Positions 1-11,580 of a DNA stretch of 64,000 nucleotides are shown one piece after another. The DNA lies in NCBI GenBank assembly GCA_026413225.1, contig CM048552.1, forward strand, positions 63,627,001 through 63,691,000. The letters are read 5' to 3'. This DNA is from Otis tarda. Taxonomy: Eukaryota; Chordata; Aves; Otidiformes; Otididae. Below the pieces are notes generated by a model. That model was not told the origin of the DNA. It ran no database searches and worked only from the letters and a program-made list of their open reading frames with translations. Positions within the stretch are counted from its first letter, which is position 1, and every line of letters starts with the position of its first letter. Both the position numbers and the translations under genes were made by a program.

Positions 1-1694
1 GCCATCTAATAGTATGACTGTATTAGTTCTGGGAAATGTAGGTCCCTTGATTTTTAGTACAGGTCAACTCATTTTTGATGTTCCGAAACAAGTTTAAAGC
101 TAAGAACTGACCTCCAGGTTCCTGGGGAATAAAAAGTTGAATTTGGGCTCACTACCCCCTTGTGAGGTTACCGGAATTTTCTCCATTTCCAGCAGATGAT
201 GCAGAAGTTGAGGTTAAAAAGTGGCATCAGGGGGCATCCAGAGAACTCATACTGAAACTGTGAATCCTTTTTGGTCTTGTGCTCATCCTTTAAGAGATGT
301 GTCCCTGTAAGAGGTCTATCACTCATGTTAAAATTGACCTGCACCCACTCAAGAGGTATTCACTGGTAAATGCACTGACACAGGGAGTAGGACTGCCAGA
401 CTCATACTCTCAATTAATCAGATAACTCCCCTTCTCTATTGTCTCTTTTTTCCCCTTTTCCTCTTCCTCTGCTATGTTCCATCTCTCCATTTCTTTATGG
501 TTCTTTTGTTTTTCCACACCTGTCTTAAGTCTGCTCCCCTTCTTTTTTGGTTTCCTTTCCTTTTCCTTTTTTTGGTTTCCTTCTCCTTTTCTGGAGATGA
601 TCACTCCTGGGCCGTGAGTGGCTCACTCTGCAAACAACTGCTTTAACTCATTTTTTCCACTCCCTTTTCGCAGTTTGGGAATAGCAGCATGGACAGAATT
701 CCAAACCTTCAGCCGGGGGTAGCAGACAGGGCTCAAGCTGTCACATGTATCCACTACAGGAAAGCCAGAGGGAACAGGCTGCAGTGAAAGGGCAGGAACA
801 GATGTCATTTTTCAGTGCTGATCTTTTGCTCTGAGGGGGAGAAGGAAGAAATCCTGTTAAATCCCCTCTTCTTCGCTTATCCTCTCTCTACTTACTCAAC
901 TTTGGGCAGGCTGTTTCCAGGTAGCCAAGCTGGTAAGTTGTATAGTTACTGTGTCCACAGGCTGCCTCCCCGGCCTGTGCTTTTGCTTCCTGTACTGAGA
1001 TTTTTTTTTTTAAGCCACTGCATTCTTCTTCCCTTTGGGCACCAACAGAGTTTCTGTTGCACTTTGTGACCTGAGCTTTAAAGGTCATAGGAGGCCTTTC
1101 ACCTTCTCAATGAAGTAAACTGCAGGAAAGAGAAAGGCAGATGAACCAAGTGGGAAGGGACTGAGAATGGGTTTTGCTGGCTTAGAAATGGGTTGTGGGC
1201 CCTCCCAAGCATGCACATTCCAGACCTGCAGAGAGCCTTCCAAACTCATTGCACTCCCCTTCCAACTTCTTTATTTTAAATAAAGACAGGAGAAGGTAGG
1301 AATCTCTCACAGTTTATATGAACTCCTAGAATGAAATTGGGTATTTTTACTTTATTTCCTAGGCATGTTTTTTATAAACATCCAGGGACTGTGGATTTTG
1401 GAGTACTGCACAGTGTAACTGACCTTGCAAGCTTCCTCTTAGGTTTTTCAACCATTATGCCTCTTCATTCCTCAGCAGAAGAATGTGTGACAAAAAAGCC
1501 CATTTAACAACTCATGGTGCTGGACAAAAAAGAAAGTGCTAGTGGCTTTAGCTAGGGGGAGAATGGCCTACCAAACAGCAAAGAAAAATTTGTGATGAAC
1601 ATACTACATGGTTCTCTCTGATTCCTTAGATGTAATTTCACCATCAGTGCTAATGTTTTTCTCTTGGGTACATTAGCAGAGAGTACCAATAGTT
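1..1694. other. Non-coding, no gene seen
   Basis: Unique-looking AT-rich DNA. Apart from the pyrimidine tract at 425-600 I see no exon, RNA gene or repeat family. Short open frames at 623-1088 occur on both strands and look like chance. Confidence 0.6.
425..600. repeat. Polypyrimidine tract with a 24-bp tandem duplication
   Basis: The plus strand is almost entirely C and T over long runs. At 542-565 and 566-591 there are two near-identical units containing CTTTTTTGGTTTCCTT. The minus-strand open frame across this region is lysine- and glutamate-rich only because of the purine bias. Confidence 0.7.
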
Positions 1695-1852
1695 AGCACT
1701 TATGTTGCCAAGGCAGTTTGCAAACATTAATTAAAAAGTCCCAATGAAGAAGGGAAGCAAAAACTGTATTTTGGAGCTAGGAAAACTGAGTCACATATAG
1801 TTTAGACATTTTGCACAATCTCATAAAACAGATCAATTGCAGAGCTAGAAGA
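1695..1852 (-). mobile_element. MIR / CORE-SINE fossil
   Basis: Read on the minus strand, this carries the recognisable MIR core. On the plus strand the order is GCACTTATGTTGCCAAGGCA, CAAACATTAATT, GAAAACTGAGTCACATA, then CAGAGCTAGAAG. These match the complement of the MIR 3' part, the segment usually summarised as 'aaactgaggcacagagaggt'. It is heavily diverged with several indels. MIR-class SINEs are tRNA-headed and predate the split of mammals and birds, so a decayed copy is expected in an avian genome. Confidence 0.6.
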
Positions 1853-4800
1853 AGCAGCAGTTAAAAGCTAATGTGACTGCATGGCTGATGCCAACTCTTC
1901 TGTGATCATGACAGGATGACAGTTGATCCCTAGCTCCCAGCTCTGGAATATGGCACTTGATATTTTCTCTCTCACCACACAAAAAACTTGGAGGAGCTTC
2001 TGGAAAAGTTGACTATCTTCTTTCTATCCTTTATTGTGTTTTCATTTCTCACAGCAAGCTCTGTCTGTCTACATATCTGTTTCTTAAGAGAGATTGCTTT
2101 GCAGCACTATTTGGCCAGGCTCAATCAGAGCTGTTTTCTAATAGATTCCTTGTAGTCCAGCTGCAGTTTGTTGGATTTATTCTGTTTTAATATGTTGCCC
2201 ATTTATCTCCTGCACCGTGTAGTCCCCATGGTGGAGATGCCTCCTGTTTGGCACTCTCTCATGATTTGTTACTTCTTGAGCCCGGTGGTTGGAGTGTACG
2301 TGATGATCTGTGCTTGGCATCAGTCCTGCCCGGCACCATGGGGTACTTTGCAGAAGCTGGTACATATAAGGTACCAGCAGGAAAATATCTTGTAAAATGC
2401 AAATGCATAAAAAAATATATATATTCTCATAGTTCATAAAGCAATAAAAAAAAGAGCTCAAAACCAAGCCTGGTTATCCCTTTATAGGTCACCTTCTGTG
2501 TTGCTGAGCTGTGGTGGAAGGTATTTCTTCCACTTGATAAGAATAATGTATTTATTGCATGGGCAGAATGCAATTTATGAGCTCTTTAGCTATTTATTTC
2601 CTAGAGCTTTATTTGAGCTGGATCATATTTGTTCTCCAGTTTCACACTCTTGTTTTTTTAAAGGAAGTCACTAATCTTCCTATCTGTGAAGAAATCTATG
2701 AAAATGAGTCAGGGTCTCCCACCTGAGTCGGCAGGCAGCCTGAAACTGTAGCTTGTGGCCATGTCAGGAGCTGTCTTGGTAGCACGGAAGTCTGATGCCT
2801 GGTTGCTATAATTTCAGTGGTAACATCATGAATTGCTGCACTGCTGATCAGTGTTCAAATGTATTACAAACAGATGCTTTGTTGTCACTGTTGTTTTTTT
2901 TTCCTCTGCAACGAGGAGTGGAAGTTGTTTGTTTCAGCTGGTGTATCAGGATCACCTGGCACTCCGGGGAGGAATTTTCCTACACATAGGCCAGTTTTAA
3001 ATATTCCTTAATTTTGGTCGTGTGTCTGAAACTCTCCCAAGAGATGCCTGACAGAATAGGTACGAAAGCATTTTTAACAGCTGCAGAGAGTTTGTGGCTG
3101 ATGGTTTGCTGTGGTGCAATGGTTTGCTTTGTTGTCTCAAATACATTAATGCTTAGTTCCAAGTTAGATTAGTATTGTACTTTGTGAGTGATGCTTTAGA
3201 AAATATCACTGCTTGTTTGTCCAAAGTTCAGCCCTTGATATCCATGTTTTATGGATGAATAAATACTTCATTGTCACTTAGCAATGTTAACTGTTGCTTA
3301 AGTCAAAATGTCTTTGTTGTATGATTTTAAAAAATTTAAATATTTTATAAAGCATTTAATTTCTTTTCTGTTAGTATGTAAATAAAGAAACAATGGTGCT
3401 TTAAAAAGTTGTTAAATAGCAATTCAGTTTAAGAATTGAGTCTTTCAGTCTAAACTAGTAATTTCTTGAAGCAACTTTCATGCACCTGTAATGGCTCTGA
3501 AATTGCCAAAAGAAAAAAATCTGTTAGTGAAAGTATATTTTATAGAAGATCCATTAGCCTGATATCTTTCTCGTGGTCAAAAGAAAAGATTTGCAGGTGA
3601 TAATGGCTTTCAAAATACATGCCTTGTCCTTCTTACATCAGGTTCTGTTTTAGAGAATTATGCTAGGTTTTCAGATACTGGCAATCTGCTGAACATTTTG
3701 CTGTTCCTCATCCTTGAAAAGTCCCTGTTACACTAGTAAGTATCAAAATCCATAGATTCTATTTATTGCCCTTTGTAAAGGGCTTATCACTGTGATACTC
3801 AGGGACTGTACATGGATTAAGAAATAGCGAGGAAGCTGTCTTGGAAGAGTTAGTGTGACTTGTTATGCTGGGCATGTTACAATGTAAAGCACTGTATAAC
3901 TGAGATGGGGAAAGGACACAGGTAATAAAAAAAATAGTTTGGAGGAAGATGTAAAATATAGCTACTTAAATAAGCAACCTAGGGCTATAACCATATCAGA
4001 GCTGGGGCAATACCCACACTGTGACTCGTAGCTGTACCCTCATGTCTTAATTCCCTCTGCCCCCAGTTCAGATGTCCCTGGCAGGTGTCCCCACCTGTCT
4101 TGCAGAGGTGAGCATGGCAGTGACAGATTCTCTTCCCCACTAGGACACTAGTGAAGGAAGTACCAGTATCATCTGCAACATGGAGAAAAAGGGTTTATTT
4201 TATTCCTTGGGAGAGTAACCACCCAGTTGGCCCCAGCTGTGCCACGTTCCTCCTGCTGTGCACTGGCTGAATGCTGTCCGTGTGACCCCAAGTGGTGAGA
4301 GCAGTGGTGGTCACACACCTTCCAGCTGGTGCCCATGTCTGTCTGCAGACTCAGGATATTGCTACAGTAGTTTCTTTGCAAGTTTGGAGGGTTTAGTATT
4401 TTCTGTCTCTTACAAGCAGAAGTGTACCTTCTCCTGAAATGATACGATCAGGAGAGGATTTTCTGAGGAATAGATGGGCGGTGGTTACACTGGTGGTCAT
4501 CTCCCCAGCTGACCCCTTCAGTGAGATCAAGTCCCAATGCTGGGACATGGTGCAGAGCTGTGCTTTAACCTAGGTGTAATAAAAACTCCTGGCATTTTTA
4601 AATAGAGCTTCATAGAGCATTTTTGAAACTTGTTCTTATCAGTGACATTTAGCTACAGGAAATTAAAAAGACTTTTCTTTTTTAAAAAACAAGTAAGTAC
4701 AAGCACAGTTTTCGTAAGACAATGGTCGCGCCGCTCGTAAGTGGAAGGTCTGCAGCCCGCCCCATGACTGGAGCACAGGGTCAGCAGCCTAAGGCATAGC

Positions 4801-6363
4801 ATCAGCTTTTGAACCCAAAGCAAGGTACTCCCCTCTGCTGACTGGCTCATGCAAAGGCTTTGTGGATGGGCTCTGGCTTTCCCGTCACCAAAACTGCTGC
4901 TTCTGCCTACGCCACAGCATTCTGCAGTCTTGTTTCGGGCATTTGACTGTCAACTTTTTTGGGGAAAAAAAAACCAAAATAAAAAACAAAACAACCCAAA
5001 AAAAAAAATCCGTAAAAAGATGCCCTGGTGAGCAAAATAAACAAGTTTAATAGCATCGTATATGGGTGGAAATTCCTGCAAGCATTGCTTTAGAAATTTA
5101 AATGTTTTTTTTTTTTCTCAAAGAAATTTTGAAGAAAACTTAATTTCATTTTAAATAATGAATGTTCATTTTAAAGCTTTTTCTTTACTTCTATTTTTGG
5201 AATGATTTCAAATGTTGATGTTATAGTTACCAGTAGAATGAAAATGTTAACTTAATTTAGTTTCAACAAGAATACTGATTTCTGTATACATTTGCAACTT
5301 TGTAACACAGGGGATTTACGCATCCTGGAGCTGAATCTAGTGCTTGAGACTCCTTCAAGTTTAGTATTCCTGAGATGAAAATAATGACGACACCGATGTT
5401 CTCTGGAGGTTAAGATTCTAAATTGTTCCATCTTATTTTATTCCCACTGTAGAACAGTAGCCCAGCATGCTGTAGAAATACCAGCAGTGAAACAGTTAAG
5501 GAAAAAAAATAAATCCCAGTACAGTGGAAAGGTCCCCTGAAATAATGTCTACTTGACATAGTTTCTGACTTTATTATGCCTTTGCTTTCCCTCCTTCCCC
5601 CCAGCTCCTCCTTCTCAGTCCAGTTTTTCATTAAGATGTAGGAACTGGATCAATGGACTGAGGGCAGGAGGCTGCTTAGGTCCCATGGTCCAGGGTGGAA
5701 TTGACTGTGATGATGAAGTGGACCCTCATTTTATATTAAAGACTGATGCTAATTGCTCTTCCCGATTAAGAAACTGCCACCAAAGAGGAAACTTATTTCC
5801 TTGTGTTTTGACAGAAGATGAACAATTGCATTTGCAGAAGCAATTTGGAAGAGCGCAAAAGCTGTCAGCACAACTAGAGGTGTCTTTTAGTGTGCGTGTT
5901 CACACACAGAAGCTTTTGTCTATTTGAAGTATCAGCTTTTTCCTGACCATGTATCTCCACGAGATCTGGTGTATGTGGAGGGACAAGCATGTACAGGACT
6001 GCAGGAGTGCTTGCAAGTCGCTAGCCAGACTCCCTTTTTTTTGGTAGTTCTAGATGTGAGAGGTTTCTCAGTGGCTGACAGCAGATTTATCTTCTTCAGG
6101 AAAAACAGCTTGGGGATAGATTCTGATCCCTTGCTGCCTTGCGTCATGTGTGGTCATCTGCATCAGCAAAGGAGACTTCAAAGTGCCACCATTTTGATCT
6201 GGTGGCATGCTGCAGTCACTGTGTGCCTGTGCGACACAGGTCTGTATGGTGCTGGGAGACAGTCTCGTTTTCTTTTTAAACAAACTGCTTTAGCATTTTG
6301 TTATACTCGAAAGAGCTCCACAAGACTCCGCGAGAAATCAGACGTGAAAAATAGAGTTCGGAC
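1853..6363. other. Non-coding, no gene seen
   Basis: Mostly AT-rich unique DNA, especially 3180-3560 (AAATAAAG and ACAATGG cores) and 5050-5290. Contains A-rich 4960-5010, a T12 run at 5105-5116, a tight CpG cluster TCGCGCCGCTCG at 4727-4738, and the weak exon candidate at 5815-5879. The 151-codon frame at 5924-6379 resembles no known protein. Confidence 0.55.
5815..5879 (+). other. Candidate small exon (weak)
   Basis: CTTGTGTTTTGACAG precedes 5815 and GTGTCT follows 5879. The 65 bases are open in the frame DEQLHLQKQFGRAQKLSAQL, which is rich in Q, L and charged residues, like a coiled coil. The donor is weak and the peptide is not recognised. Probably chance. Confidence 0.12.
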
Positions 6364-6446
6364 ATGGCTCCAGTGGTAAAGCATTGCTCTGCAGCCTACA
6401 GAGCTACTGAGTAATGCAGATCACTCTTTTTTTTTTTTTTTTTTTT
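6364..6446 (+). other. tRNA-like fragment next to a T20 run
   Basis: ATGGCTCCAGTGGTAAAGCA resembles a tRNA D-arm/A-box. GCTCTG at 6386-6391 and CAGAGC at 6399-6404 form a perfect 6-bp stem closing a 7-base loop, as in an anticodon arm. However, loop position 33 is A instead of T, no B-box follows and there is no acceptor stem. A run of 20 T at 6427-6446 follows. The likely readings are a truncated tRNA pseudogene, a SINE head or coincidence. It is not a functional tRNA gene. Confidence 0.3.
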
Positions 6447-6857
6447 CTCCCTTCAATAATCAGGAGAAGGCATTGTGGGCTGGGGCCGTCTGTCCAGCTT
6501 GGTCTCCCTTTTGCTGCATGGTCCTTGCAGTGGTACAAGACTTCTTTGTTATGTGGTCTGAGAGGCCAGAGGTAGTCCTTTCTCCCTCTCGTTGCTGTAG
6601 ATGATGATGTAGCTTTTTGTGCATCCACTTGTTATAGGGAAGTTCTCAGCAAGTGGTTCTGCACAAGGGAAGGCAGGTGTCTGCTTGCACAATACGTGAG
6701 GGCAAATGGGGAACTGCAGGTGTGTTTTGAGGTGTGTGAGTGTCCAAGGCAAGCTGTACTTGCACTGGAGTTGGCATATTTGTGGCAGCAGGCAGGGCTG
6801 GGGGATGTGATTGATCGGGGCTAAACACATGGAAGACGAGGGAGGCTGCCCTGTGTT

Positions 6858-7000
6858 TTCATGACTCTGGGATCAAAGGACTTGAATTCCGCTCCTAATC
6901 ATGCCACCATCCTCTGTGACCATAACCTGGTAGCACTCCTTTGTGCCTCAGTTGTCCTGTTGATAAAAAGGGACTGTAGCTTTTTGCTGTATTGTGCTGA
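6858..7000 (+). mobile_element. MIR / CORE-SINE fossil
   Basis: The plus strand follows the MIR order. It runs from a tRNA-related GACTCTGGGATCAAAGGACTT, through a B-box-like TTGAATTCCGCTCC, to CTGTGACC, then TTTGTGCCTCAGTTGTCC and a final TGATAAAAAGGGA. The TGTGCCTCAGTT core is the most diagnostic part of the family. Divergence is high, as for other MIR copies in birds. It encodes nothing. Confidence 0.72.
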
Positions 7001-7794
7001 TGCTAAGAGGCCAAATTCTTCTTATTATTTGCAAATGATTTTGAGATCTCAGGCTCAAAGCTATTATGTAAATATAAAATATTATTATGTTTTGTTGCAA
7101 AGCAAAAAAAAAAGTTTTGCGTGGTTTTTGAGCAATCAATTTCTTGTAGGAATACAAGTAAAAATCACAGCTTTCACATCTTTGGAAAGAGGCAGTTAGT
7201 AGCATGACAGAAAAATACCTTAGAAAATTTGAGCACAGTCATGTCCACAAAAACTACTTCAGATTTTGCCTTTTTATCTCTTCTTTTCAGTTCTGAGTTT
7301 CTTCCAGATATGCCCTGCAGATAGTATCCCTATGACACTGTAGTCTGCAGCCACACCTGCCTTGAGAGATGCCTCCCTTCCCAATACCCAAATCTTCATT
7401 TTCTCACATCAGTGGGTGTATATTAAGGAGTGGGTGGTAAGGGAAAGGATGTTATTTGACAGCTAATATTGTAAATGCTGTCTAATATGATTTGTATATA
7501 GGAACAGTAATAGCTACTGCTGCTGTGGTTTTGTCGCTGCAGGGAAAAAGCAATAAATAGGAATTTCAGAGGAAGATCTGGCATTGAAGAAAGGTTCTGG
7601 GCTTTCATTTTTTCCTATTGTGCTACCACTGTTAATTCTTTGTTCTCGTGTTACTGGAATAACATATAGATCTAAACAGATCCTGGCAAGCTATGGATGT
7701 ACCACATGAAGGCAATATACATACCTGTTCCCGTTAAAAGTCATCTGTATGATCCTCTGTGGAAAACAATGACGTTGTGTTTCATAATAACTTC

Positions 7795-7900
7795 CATCTC
7801 AAGATCTCAAAGCACTCTCCAAAGACTAATCGCTCATTTTTATGTTGCCCTGTGGTAAGTTAGCATTATTGTTCTCCTTTAATAGGTGAAGAAGATGGGA
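7795..7900 (-). mobile_element. MIR / CORE-SINE fossil, 3' part only
   Basis: Only the 3' half of the element is recognisable, in reverse orientation: CTCAAAGCACTCTCCAAAGA, then GCCCTGTGGTAAGTTAGC, then CATTATTGTTCTCCTTTAAT and AGGTGAAGAAG. This matches the complement of the MIR stretch that ends in 'ccattttacagatgaggaa'. A direct 12-base duplication, GAAGAAGATGGG, lies at its edge near 7888-7911 and is probably secondary slippage. Confidence 0.55.
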
Positions 7901-9424
7901 AGAAGATGGGATGCTCCATAACCGCATCTTAAGCCAGCAGCAAAGCTGGGAAGAATGCACACTCCTGTCCTAGTGCTTTGTGCACTAGGCTTTTTCCTTG
8001 CAACCTCAACAATGTCTGCCGCTGCACTTGCTCAAAGCTCCATGTTTCTCTTTGCTTTTCCATTTCATGAAGGCACCTAAGCACGTCAAAGACTGCAGAG
8101 CACATATTAAGGAGCAAGGCCGTACAGGAATAAGATGCAGCTTCTTGGCTTATTGAAATAAAAGAATGCATTTAATGTGTGCCCCGGCAGTGGAAGGAGG
8201 AAACAAGACAGTGTTCTCCCTCCTTTGCATGTGTAGGCTGTTGTGTTCCGCAGCCTTTGCATGTGGAGGAAGCTGCTGCCTGACTTCCTAACCTGCTCAC
8301 ACACAGCGTGTGGTAGCAGAACATAAACCTAGTATTTTATTTTAAGTCCTCTTCCAGAATCACTGAAGAATAGTTGCTTAACCAGAAAATTGTATGACGT
8401 GGCCTGGAGATGTCGTGGGTGCACTCATAAACTGGTTGGTTGCCTTTTCTCTGCCCGTTCATTGCTGCATGTCTGCAGGTAGGCAGAAAGGACAGCAGGA
8501 TTTCTTAGCTGGGTAAGAGCTGTGTGCTTATCATGTGCTGTCTCATTTTCCCCAGAGATACTTGTTTTTCTTGGGCAGCGCCAAGATGCTTTTATGTACT
8601 TTTCAGTGAAGCATTTTTGAGGGTGAAGCAAAGGGCTATTCCTTAAGCCTTAACACTGTTCTGACTTAGGCAGGGCTTAAGAGATATTTTTCTTATCCGA
8701 GACTGTTGTGAGTTGGCCTGTTACTGCTGGAATGAATTGTGGTATTTGCACATTTAAGGACAGTTCGCATCACAAATCGGACTCTTTAGGGTTTTCTGCC
8801 AGAACTTGCTCTCCTCAATCCTGAATGTTACCTACCTACTGTTTAGTCTTTCCTTTGTCTCTAAACATGACCTATGTCATATCCTTAGCCCCGAGTCTCT
8901 CTGCATAATCTAGCAAGCACAACATCCCCTCCCTCCACTTTCTTGAATCTAGTCAGTCATTCTGAAAATCTCGTAAACATTTCTGTGTGATCAAGTGCAT
9001 ATGCTTTAATAAACAAATCTTTTGGCACCTCTGATATTCCCTCTAGCTGAGGTTTTCCTGAAGACTGCCTGCATTGTCTGGGTGATGGTAGTGATGGTAT
9101 CCTGCTGCTTCTGTGGCTACCTGAAGTTTGGCCCTTTAGAACTCTATTCCTATTAGGATGGGAAGTCAGTAGAATAAATTAAGAGTAGGCTTACTATAAT
9201 TTAATCTTTAATTGAGATAATTAACCAAATTCTGATTCTCTGACTTGGAGTCAAACAAATTACCATGGGCGTTTTCAAAGCTGCTTCATCAGAACTCCCT
9301 GAAGTGTTTCGTTCTGATGAGCTTTGTGCCCAAGGGGGCCCATTCACTGCTTCCACTCAGTGTTTATCTTGTGAGGACTTCTGCTGATTTCTATCTCCAG
9401 TACACCGTCTGGACACTTGGCTCA

Positions 9425-9452
9425 TGACTTGCAACATTTGACTTGCAACATT
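9425..9452. repeat. Two-copy tandem duplication, 14-bp unit
   Basis: GACTTGCAACATTT is repeated exactly twice in tandem, a small recent slippage event. Confidence 0.85.
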
Positions 9453-11223
9453 TGAACCTGGGAAACCCTTCAGTAGAGGCAGCTGTGATCTTCTGGCTAG
9501 TCCCTTCCTTCCTCTTGCTGATGCAGTCACTTCTGTTGTTTTTTGGTTTAATTTCATTCTTATGAAAAGGCTTGTCTGCCTCTGCTGACAAATCTGAAAG
9601 ATCACAACCATTGCTTTTATCATTGTGGCTGACCATTTTCAGATTGTACCTGGTCCACCCTTGGATCCTTTGCTCCTTCCCATGGTTGAACTGGAGAGCA
9701 TCTAATTCAGCCCAGCAGTGCTGAGTGTGCCTGTGTAAGGCTCTGCAGCTGCACCCTGCATGCCTGCTCCAAATTTTTGTTCATCCTAGTGCATAACTTA
9801 TCTCAGTGAATGACTAGGGATGCAGAAGGGTTAACAAGATGTAGGCTTAGTCTGTGCATATATGAGACACTGAGGCCCAGATGGTGTGCTTAATTACTCC
9901 GGCCAGCTCTGGCACCATCCTGCTCCAGAGGGAATTAAATGAGGAATGGTGTGTTAGAGACTGTTCCTTTCTCTTCTCCCCTGAGCACTCCAGTGGTACA
10001 AGCTCCACAATGCATTAGGCCTAGCTCAAATATCCTCAAGATAAAATGATTTTGGGGTGGTGTCTGCCCTTGAGGTTCCCAGCTGGGCTTTTACACACTC
10101 CACATGGTATCAGGGCTGCACTGGGAGTGCCTCATTACAAGTGATTCCAGGACACCATTTTCTTTGCAGAAGCAGTTGAATTCTGATCATCAGCGTGGCT
10201 ATAATGCTCACAGCTCATAGAGCCTCAAATGTATGATCAGAGCTTGCTCTATGTGTTTTATTGTTAATCCAGTCACCCCCGCTGTTCACTATCACTTGCA
10301 TGGAAGCACACTATCTTGGTGGCTTTCTTGGCAACACACCTGCTCCCAGATAGAACTTACAGGGCTGCTCCCTGTTTGCTGTCAGGAGGGAAAACCCAAA
10401 CCACATCCACAGGACTTGCAGTCTCTATTTTTCCTTCTTGCATGTGCTTCTGCAGAGCGAGGCTGAACATCAGAGGAATGCAGATGGCCCCATGGCAAGA
10501 TGTGAGCCGATCCCAGATGGTGTAGCTCAGCCCTTCCCGAGGAGTTATGGCCTGGCTGCAGTGGTTGAGTCCCCAGTTGGATCTCCTCTTGACTGCAGTG
10601 CCAGGTCTGGTAACCAGCTGTTAGAGAAAGTTGGCTGTCCTTCACTTAGCAGAGCAGTGGCCGACACACGTATGTCTGCCTTGATGTACTTCCCACACTC
10701 GCTCTTCCCATAACCACAGGAGTTTTAAGTGACAGAGATGCTAGAGAATGAACATTTTTAGCAGGGGCTAGGGCAGTTAGAATTGCACTTAAGATTTTCA
10801 AGGTGCTTTAAATTTAAAAGTCCTGTTTTCAGACTGAACCTGGGAGGCATTCTGCATTTGGCAAAGATTTGTCATACTTGGATGCTTGGTTTCTGGTCTG
10901 AAATAAAGCTTTTTGTTTTATTTATTTTTTTCTTTGTCTTTTTTTTTTTTCCTTTCCTGTCTCATCTTTTCAAATAAGAACAAAGTTAATTTAGTTATTC
11001 CTGAGAAAAATGAAAGAGGATGGGAAGTATCTTTTAGATGGTGGTGTTTTTCTTGAGCTGTTTTTCAGCAGTAATGGCAGATGTTTGAAAGTTGTGATTT
11101 AAGGTGGCAATGCTCCCCACTGCAGAGTGATGTGGGGAGGAAATTGGGTTTGATTTTACCACACTATTAGCACTGAAAATCACATACTGAGCCTGCACTA
11201 TGGAGTGTTTTACCTAGGCTTAA

Positions 11224-11580
11224 GTATGCGTCTCAGGAACGAGACACTGTACGTGAGCGAATAGCTTCACTCTGCAGCCACCCGAGTAGGCCTCAAAAGG
11301 GCTTTAAAAGCACAGGCTGCTTTTCACACGGCTTGAAAAACGTAAGGTAAGAAAAGTGTGTCCCGTAGTGCCGCAGTTCCACCAGTGAAAATGCCTCTGT
11401 TGCCTGGGGAAATGCACTCAGCTCTAGAAGTCGAGAGGGCATGTATCCTATTTCCAGGTCTGCGCTTCATAATTTTCTGTACTTCACAACTCCTGTTTAG
11501 TGCATCTGGCTAGTGCCGAGCTGGCTGGAATTTGAGAGCTGCAGTTCGTTATGGAAATAGTCGCCACTGGGGAACAGCGT
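11224..11580. promoter_or_regulatory. CpG-enriched stretch, possible regulatory element
   Basis: By hand count there are 15 CpGs between 11229 and 11580, several times the local background, without an associated repeat. A donor-like AAGGTAAGA lies at 11344-11352, but I see no coding exon ending there. It could be a conserved non-coding element or an unmethylated patch; the evidence is compositional only. Confidence 0.3.

Noticed and set aside
5924..6379. 151-codon plus-strand frame
   Set aside because: No recognisable domain, cysteine and tryptophan spread looks random, and no supporting splice or promoter signal.
10520..10590. tRNA-like pattern TGTAGCTCAG with GGTTGAGTCCCC
   Set aside because: Arms do not fold into a cloverleaf and spacing is irregular.
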